Below, in pieces: positions 25,281-29,181 of a stretch of DNA of 29,181 bases. Positions within the stretch are counted from its first letter, which is position 1; each line of letters opens with the position of its first letter. Source of the DNA: GWB1-38-13 sp964608405 (GTDB lineage: Bacteria > Patescibacteriota > Microgenomatia > UBA8517); the NCBI GenBank assembly GCA_964608405.1, contig CAZSNC010000008.1, positions 1-29,181 on the forward strand, written 5' to 3'. Below the pieces are notes generated by a model. The model was given only the letters and a program-made list of their open reading frames with translations, searched no databases and was not told the origin of the DNA. The position numbers were made by a program, and so were the translations under genes.

Positions 25281-25310
25281 TTGTTGCATTGTACTTTGAT
25301 AGAATATAAT
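25281..25310 (+). promoter_or_regulatory. Promoter of the 96-aa membrane protein gene
   Basis: TATAAT at 25305-25310 is perfect. TTGTTG at 25281-25286 lies 18 nt upstream; TTGCAT at 25284-25289 with 15 nt is the alternative. The ATG at 25318 begins 7 nt after the -10, so the mRNA should be leaderless or nearly so. Confidence 0.6.
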
Positions 25311-25317
25311 TTACACG

Positions 25318-25608
25318 ATGTCCAAAAGAAGAACCAAAAAACAAAAGATTAAAGCACAAGGTCGACATAAGCTGTTTTTAAATAACGCAAATATCGAGTC
25401 GGAAAATAGCCTTGGCACGCCTGTCAAGGGTTATTTTACCAAGTCAGATTTCGAACCCAAGAAAAAAACGGTGCCCTATGTTAACGCCGCCCTTACGGAG
25501 GAATATTCTACTTTGAAGCTAATTAAAAAGGATCTGTTTAAAAGCCTAATTGTCTCCAGCCTCATCTTGTGCCTGATAGTAGTGCTATACTTAACCTGGT
25601 ACAAATAA
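25318..25608 (+). CDS. Small basic single-pass membrane protein
   Basis: This 96-residue protein has a strongly basic N-terminus (MSKRRTKKQKIKAQGRHKLF), a polar middle and one membrane helix near the C-terminus (LIVSSLILCLIVVLYLTWY, about 76-94). The topology would leave the basic segment in the cytoplasm, where it could contact nucleic acid or ribosomes. I recognise no family beyond similar-looking CPR proteins. It has its own promoter and precedes the DUF5679-type gene by 73 nt. Confidence 0.65.
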   Translation: MSKRRTKKQKIKAQGRHKLFLNNANIESENSLGTPVKGYFTKSDFEPKKKTVPYVNAALTEEYSTLKLIKKDLFKSLIVSSLILCLIVVLYLTWYK

Positions 25609-25665
25609 TAAATATTATTTTGTACTTTAACCTAAGGGTTTAATTATTGTTACTGCCCTTCAGGG

Positions 25666-25674
25666 AGGAGGTGA
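25666..25674 (+). promoter_or_regulatory. Perfect Shine-Dalgarno sequence for the DUF5679-type gene
   Basis: AGGAGGTGA is a full 9-nt complement to the canonical 16S rRNA 3' end and lies 7 nt before the ATG at 25682. It is the only such site I see in the window. It fixes the start of the short gene and implies high translation from an mRNA with a leader. Confidence 0.8.
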
Positions 25675-25681
25675 AGAATCA

Positions 25682-25813
25682 ATGTATTGCGTAAAATGTC
25701 GTGCCAAGAGAGAAGGAAAAGATGTTCAGGAAGTCACCATGAAGAATGGCAAGAAAGCCAAGAAAGGAAAGTGTGAAGTCTGTGGCACAACAATGTTCAG
25801 AATTGGAGGTTAA
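25682..25813 (+). CDS. 43-aa zinc-ribbon-like protein, DUF5679 type
   Basis: The ORF of 44 codons encodes MYCVKCRAKR at the start, a Lys/Gly-rich hairpin (TMKNGKKAKKGK) and CEVCGTTMFRIGG at the end. Two CxxC knuckles 25 residues apart form a compact zinc ribbon, and the pattern matches DUF5679, a small family common in CPR bacteria and Chloroflexi. Its basic surface suggests RNA or ribosome binding, but the function is unknown. The perfect Shine-Dalgarno and the hairpin terminator downstream make it a self-contained, probably highly expressed unit. It is short enough to be missed by standard length cut-offs. Confidence 0.88.
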   Translation: MYCVKCRAKREGKDVQEVTMKNGKKAKKGKCEVCGTTMFRIGG

Positions 25814-25839
25814 TTACCGACTGTTTTGAACTATCAAAC

Positions 25840-25880
25840 CAAAAGGGCAGTCCTCGCTCACGCGGGGTCCCTTTTGTTTA
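25840..25880 (+). terminator. Hairpin terminator after the DUF5679-type gene
   Basis: The outer stem CAAAAGGG (25840-25847) pairs with CCCTTTTG (25869-25876). Nested inside, CCTCGC (25852-25857) pairs with GCGGGG (25862-25867) around a TCAC loop, with one G-U pair. A short T-rich stretch follows. This is the only clear intrinsic-terminator-like structure I find in the window. It ends 7 nt before the nth ATG, so it could also act as a leader hairpin for nth. Confidence 0.7.
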
Positions 25881-25883
25881 AGG

Positions 25884-26495
25884 ATGATAAAAAAAACCAA
25901 TATTCAAAATACATTTTCTTCTTTCAAAAAAAACTATAAAAAAATTCCTCTGGAAATTTTCGCCAAAGACCCCTACAAAGTACTTGTTTCCACGATTCTT
26001 TCATCAAGAACCAATGACGACACGACGTTAACAGCATCGAAAAGGTTGTTTGCTAAAGCTGAAAATATTTATAAATTAAAGCAATTACGACTTTCCGATA
26101 TTACAAAACTGATTTACCCTGTTGGTTTTTATAATACAAAAGCAAAACATCTGGTCAAACTTTCAAAAATATTAACAGAAAAATACGACGGGAAAATTCC
26201 TGCCACACGCAATCAATTAATGAGCCTCCCCGGAGTAGGAAGGAAAACGGCCAATCTCGTTCTAAGCCGGGCTTACGACATTAATACAATTTCTGTAGAT
26301 ACTCATGTTCATAAAATAAGTAACTTATTGGGGTGGGTGAAAACTAAAACACCAGAAAATACCGAAAAGGAACTGATAAAAATTCTCCCCAAAAAATATT
26401 GGAGGGATATTAACCGTTTATTTGTTTCAATCGGAAGGCAGTACAAATCGAAACGAAAACTTGTGGAGTTTCTTCATAAGGAAGGTTTAATTTAA
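25884..26495 (+). CDS. nth: Endonuclease III-like DNA glycosylase without the Fe-S cluster
   Basis: The protein has 203 residues. The HhH-GPD fold is complete: VLVSTILSSRTNDDTTLTAS, the hairpin LPGVGRKTANLVLSRAY with catalytic Lys121, and ISVDTHVHKISN with catalytic Asp139. These mark a bifunctional glycosylase/AP-lyase for oxidised pyrimidines. In typical Nth a C-terminal C-x6-C-x2-C-x5-C loop binds a 4Fe-4S cluster. Here the region reads VSIGRQYKSKRKLVEFLHKE, and the whole protein contains no cysteine. The gene has no good ribosome-binding site and starts 7 nt after the terminator hairpin. Its stop overlaps the stop of the convergent CAP-domain gene by 3 nt. Confidence 0.93.
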   Translation: MIKKTNIQNTFSSFKKNYKKIPLEIFAKDPYKVLVSTILSSRTNDDTTLTASKRLFAKAENIYKLKQLRLSDITKLIYPVGFYNTKAKHLVKLSKILTEKYDGKIPATRNQLMSLPGVGRKTANLVLSRAYDINTISVDTHVHKISNLLGWVKTKTPENTEKELIKILPKKYWRDINRLFVSIGRQYKSKRKLVEFLHKEGLI

Positions 26496-27115
26496 TACGC
26501 AGTGATTGCCACAGCAAACGTATTTTGGGCATAAATACACCCCCAAACGAACTCTCCGCCGTTTAATAGCTTTTTATGTCCCAAAGTATTGTCCCACAGT
26601 CCGACCGTCTCGGCGGGAGTGGTTCCTCCATATGCTAAAAACTCGGCAACTGTGGCGTATTTCTCAAAGATCCACTTCAGGTCGGATCTTCTTTCGGTCA
26701 TATTTCCAAACCCTTCATGACCATCAAGCTTCCCCAAATCCAAAAGTTCATTTAAACGAATGGATGCAATTGTACAAAGATCATCCGACTTTTTTAGGGG
26801 ATTGACACCATACTCAACACGTTTTCCATTAACCGCCTCCCACAATTCCACCCCTCCCCAGGTTACATATTGCTGTACCTTCCTAACTTGTTGAGTCGGA
26901 GCAATAGTGGGATTTGCCTCTCCTTTTGAAATTTCATAACTTGTAGCATCAACACCGGTTAATAATTGCGACAGGTAGTCGTCGGCACTTTTTTGTCCGT
27001 CAATATAGCCTCTGACATACGCATATTTATATATCCCAAAAACAACAATAAGGGCCATGACAACACTGCTACTTAACATCAATGTCTTTAAAATAATTGA
27101 TACGACTTTATTCAT
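26492..27115 (-). CDS. Membrane-anchored CAP/SCP (YkwD-like) domain protein
   Basis: The product is 207 residues from the ATG at 27115; a TTG ten codons upstream is possible. The N-terminal helix (TLMLSSSVVMALIVVFGIY) anchors it, and a spacer with a Thr/Pro/Gln stretch follows. The CAP domain is recognisable: LWEAVNGKRVEYGVNPLKKS, then LCTIASIRLNELLDLGKLDG with a following His, then AEFLAYGGTTPAETVGLWDN, and the closing FVWGCIYAQNTFAVAITAY. Bacterial CAP proteins are secreted and mostly of unknown activity. Two cysteines may form a disulfide. The start overlaps the end of dtd by 8 nt, so the two genes are coupled. Confidence 0.85.
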   Translation of the reverse strand: MNKVVSIILKTLMLSSSVVMALIVVFGIYKYAYVRGYIDGQKSADDYLSQLLTGVDATSYEISKGEANPTIAPTQQVRKVQQYVTWGGVELWEAVNGKRVEYGVNPLKKSDDLCTIASIRLNELLDLGKLDGHEGFGNMTERRSDLKWIFEKYATVAEFLAYGGTTPAETVGLWDNTLGHKKLLNGGEFVWGCIYAQNTFAVAITAY

Positions 27116-27572
27116 GGCCAACTTGTTTATTTTCTTTCGAATCAAGGATTATCGTAACCGGTCCATCCAGGGAAAGCGGGATTTCCATATACTCACCGAA
27201 AGAACCGGTTTCAACATTAATTCCCTTACTTTTAAGTTTTTTAATAAAATCTCTGTACAGTTTTTCTGCTTTTTCGGGCTCACCCGCATTTACAAACGAC
27301 GGTCGGTTCCCCCCTTTAGTATCTGCATATAGTGTAAATTGGGAAACAACAAGTACGGAAGATTTTGTATCGGTTACCGACAAATTCATCTTCCCGTATA
27401 AATCCGACATAATCCTCAGTTTTGACACTTTTTCAACCAAAAATTCGACATCTTTTTCCGTATCTTGGCCACCAACCCCGAAAAGGATCATCAAACCCTT
27501 TTCTATCTCACCAACCGTTGTCCCGGAAACATTTACTTTCCCGAAATTCACTCTTTGAATCACAAGCCGCAT
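27108..27572 (-). CDS. dtd: D-aminoacyl-tRNA deacylase
   Basis: This 154-residue protein hydrolyses D-amino acids, and glycine, mis-attached to tRNA. MRLVIQRVNFGKVNVSG opens the fold. The first active-site motif SQFTLYA is at 77-83 and the second, GPVT, is at 137-140. The family's second motif is normally NxGPVT, but here it is SLDGPVT, with Leu135 where Asn is usual, a noteworthy change beside the cross-subunit Gly-cisPro that selects against L-amino acids. The C-terminus (KENKQVGHE) is slightly longer than usual. The CAP-domain gene begins inside its end. Function is still expected to be intact because SQFT and GPVT are present. Confidence 0.95.
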   Translation of the reverse strand: MRLVIQRVNFGKVNVSGTTVGEIEKGLMILFGVGGQDTEKDVEFLVEKVSKLRIMSDLYGKMNLSVTDTKSSVLVVSQFTLYADTKGGNRPSFVNAGEPEKAEKLYRDFIKKLKSKGINVETGSFGEYMEIPLSLDGPVTIILDSKENKQVGHE

Positions 27573-27634
27573 GCTTTATTTTAACAAATATAAATAATTG
27601 ATGTTTACTTATTGGAGATTTTCCCAAGTCATCG

Positions 27635-27668
27635 TTGGAATCTTGAGAAAAACTTGATAGGATATCCT
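27635..27668 (+). promoter_or_regulatory. Promoter and palindromic candidate operator of the metal ABC transporter
   Basis: TTGGAA at 27635-27640 and TAGGAT at 27658-27663 are 17 nt apart. AGGATATCCT at 27659-27668 is a perfect 10-nt palindrome overlapping the -10 and lying 7 nt before the ATG at 27676. Its position suits a repressor site, for example for a metal-responsive regulator, but it does not clearly match a known Zur, Fur or MntR consensus. Confidence 0.45.
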
Positions 27669-27675
27669 TATAAAT

Positions 27676-28395
27676 ATGACTGAAATTTTAAACGTAAACG
27701 GGTTGACGGTTGTTAGAAACGATCACACAATAATCGAGAATCTTAGTTTTACTGTGGAAAAAGGCGAGACCATGGCGATTATCGGACCAAACGGTGCAGG
27801 AAAGACAACTCTTCTTAGAGCAATACTCGGGCTTATCCAATATAAAGGAACGGTTATATGGAAAAAAGGAACAAAAATCGGATATGTACCCCAACGACTT
27901 TTTATTGACAACGACATTCCGTTGACCACAAAAGAATTCTTTGAAATAAAACAAAAAAAAACGTCAAAAATAATGGAGGTTTTGGAAGCCGTCGGGTTAG
28001 GCGGAAAGAGTCCTGGGCTGAAAGACACCGAAAAACACATATTAAACAATAAACTCGGAAATTTATCGGGGGGAGAACTTCAAAGAGTTCTGATCGCCTG
28101 GTCACTATTGGGGGACCCGGATGTCCTTCTTTACGACGAACCCACATCGGGAGTTGATATTGCGGGTGAGGAAACTGTCTATACAATGCTTGAGAAACTT
28201 AAAAAAGCCAGAGATTTGACTATTATACTAATCTCGCACGAAATTGAAATTGTCAGACATTTTACAACTACGGTACTGTGTCTTAATAAAGAAAAGGTTT
28301 GTTACGGCGCTCCCCGGGAAGTAATTACACAAGAAACGATTGATAAACTTTTTGGCGAAGAAGTCGGTTTTTACGGACACAATCACAAATTTTAA
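27676..28395 (+). CDS. Metal (Zn/Mn-type) ABC transporter ATP-binding protein
   Basis: The protein has 239 residues. Walker A GPNGAGKTT is at 37-45, the Q-loop region is YVPQRLFID, the signature LSGGELQR is at 130-137, Walker B LLYDEPTSG is at 151-159 and the H-loop is LISHE. The NxLSFTVEKGE start and VPQ...PLTTKEF pattern place it in the ZnuC/MntB/TroB group of metal importers. The permease gene starts 5 nt after its stop. The metal is not decided by the sequence, and the solute-binding protein is not in the window; it may lie beyond the right edge or elsewhere. Confidence 0.93.
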   Translation: MTEILNVNGLTVVRNDHTIIENLSFTVEKGETMAIIGPNGAGKTTLLRAILGLIQYKGTVIWKKGTKIGYVPQRLFIDNDIPLTTKEFFEIKQKKTSKIMEVLEAVGLGGKSPGLKDTEKHILNNKLGNLSGGELQRVLIAWSLLGDPDVLLYDEPTSGVDIAGEETVYTMLEKLKKARDLTIILISHEIEIVRHFTTTVLCLNKEKVCYGAPREVITQETIDKLFGEEVGFYGHNHKF

Positions 28396-28400
28396 CATAT

Positions 28401-29180
28401 ATGATAATTGATAATCTTTTTGCTCTAGTTGTCGTTTCATCGCTTGTCGCTGCCGCTTCTGCATACGTTGGGTCATTCATGGTCCTAAAAAGAATGTCGC
28501 TTGTGGGCGATGCTCTTTCACACGTTGCCTTGCCCGGTATGGCAATTGCGATAACTCTTGGAATATCTCCGATAATCGGTGCATTTGTAGCCCTAACTAT
28601 TGCAATTATCGGAATCTGGTATATGGAAGAAACATCGGAAAATTATCCGGAAGCTTTGGTGGGAATATTTTTTACGGCCAGTTTGGCAATAGGAGTATTA
28701 ATTACCAGTGAGGCAGAACTTCTTGAAGCGCTTTTCGGAAGTATTGAGAAAATGAGTTTGCTCGAAGGGATAACCTCGGGAATCTTAAGTATTATTATTA
28801 TTCTCGTTGCAAGAACTTATATCAAACCACTTCTGATTTCGGTGATTTCAAAGGAACTTGCACTCTCGACGGGATTTAATCTGAAAAAGATCAATCTATT
28901 GTACTACCTTCTTGTCGGGGTGGTTGTTTCCTTGGGAGTAAGATTCGTCGGAACACTTCTAATGGGTGCTTTGGTGGTTGTCCCTGCCGCCAGTGCAAAA
29001 AATATCAGTCCAAGCTTTAAAAGCTACTACACGTTGTCGGTTGTTATCGGTGTGGCTTCATCACTCATTGGAATATTTGTCGCAAGAGCACTTTCGTTGG
29101 AAATTGGTCCGATTGTCGTTTTGGCAAGCATATTTCTCTATTTGGTTACATACGTAGTTAAATTAATCAGAGGAAAATAA
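28401..29180 (+). CDS. Metal ABC transporter permease (ABC-3 family)
   Basis: The protein has 259 residues and about eight hydrophobic helices. The ABC-3 hallmarks are clear: SAYVGSFMVLKRMSLVGDAL then SHVALPGMAIA, the coupling-helix region ALVGIFFTASLAIGVLI, and near the end VRFVGTLLMGALVVVPAASA. This is the ZnuB/MntC/TroC-type channel for Zn, Mn or Fe import. It is complete, ending with TAA at the window edge. It is co-transcribed with the ATPase gene (5-nt gap). Nothing shows which metal is carried. Confidence 0.94.
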   Translation: MIIDNLFALVVVSSLVAAASAYVGSFMVLKRMSLVGDALSHVALPGMAIAITLGISPIIGAFVALTIAIIGIWYMEETSENYPEALVGIFFTASLAIGVLITSEAELLEALFGSIEKMSLLEGITSGILSIIIILVARTYIKPLLISVISKELALSTGFNLKKINLLYYLLVGVVVSLGVRFVGTLLMGALVVVPAASAKNISPSFKSYYTLSVVIGVASSLIGIFVARALSLEIGPIVVLASIFLYLVTYVVKLIRGK

Positions 29181-29181
29181 T

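Noticed and set aside
25163..25317. Possible small RNA or tRNA gene in the 155-nt gap
   Set aside because: No cloverleaf, no TTCGA-type loop and no stable hairpin. The sequence is accounted for by two divergent promoters.
25655..25665. CCCTTCAGGG hairpin just before the Shine-Dalgarno of the DUF5679-type gene
   Set aside because: The stem is only 3-4 bp with a minimal loop and does not cover the Shine-Dalgarno, so a regulatory role is not supported.

Overview
The window looks like a piece of a small-genome Patescibacteria (Candidate Phyla Radiation) chromosome, possibly from the Microgenomates side. This is an inference from gene content. It rests on an archaeal-type AspRS without a GAD insertion, a 43-residue two-CxxC protein (DUF5679 type), a DUF5663-like acidic protein, short RelA/SpoT and GltX, many anchored secreted proteins of unknown function, and very tight packing. 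TGA is used as a normal stop (for example the genes ending at 6066, 7528 and 20167), so the Gracilibacteria-type code 25 is excluded. I see no tRNA, rRNA, CRISPR array, insertion sequence or prophage.

Layout. 1-3208: an accessory, partly decayed stretch. It has a 5'-truncated NUDIX-like remnant, a three-gene minus-strand cassette (conserved GWFQWYCRYY protein, DUF1295, DUF2177), a 31-aa membrane peptide followed by an excalibur protein, and a remnant of an ABC-2 permease. 3209-5410: a 579-aa four-helix membrane protein paired with a NUDIX hydrolase. 5455-9251: small genes in alternating directions, namely a two-CxxC protein, a stand-alone sigma region-4-like protein, a coiled-coil protein, a PD-(D/E)XK nuclease with a probable 4-Cys Fe-S site, TraX, a HEAT-like protein and a chagasin-like (I42) inhibitor. 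9254-11981: gltX with two downstream genes of CPR type. 12052-13104: an anchored surface protein. 13101-18729: the minus-strand run recJ, rel, aspS, dac, in which dac is interrupted by an in-frame TGA. 18764-20489: cca and a small membrane protein. 20529-25162: the minus-strand run DUF4446, DUF3048, winged-helix regulator, secD, secF. 25318-29180: a small membrane protein, the DUF5679-type gene, nth lacking the Fe-S cysteines, dtd with a CAP-domain gene, and a metal ABC transporter (ATPase plus permease).

Two architectural themes stand out. First, many transcription-unit starts have a -10 box only 6-10 nt before the start codon and no Shine-Dalgarno sequence, which predicts leaderless mRNAs. 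The clear exception is the DUF5679-type gene, with a perfect AGGAGGTGA. Second, most convergent gene pairs end within a few bases of each other or overlap, and no terminator is visible between them.

The core set (gltX, aspS, dtd, cca, rel, recJ, nth, secDF) serves translation quality, the stringent response, DNA repair and export. The surrounding genes are dominated by envelope and extracellular functions: excalibur, I42 inhibitor, CAP, TraX, DUF3048, the PBP5-like peptidase and several anchored unknowns.
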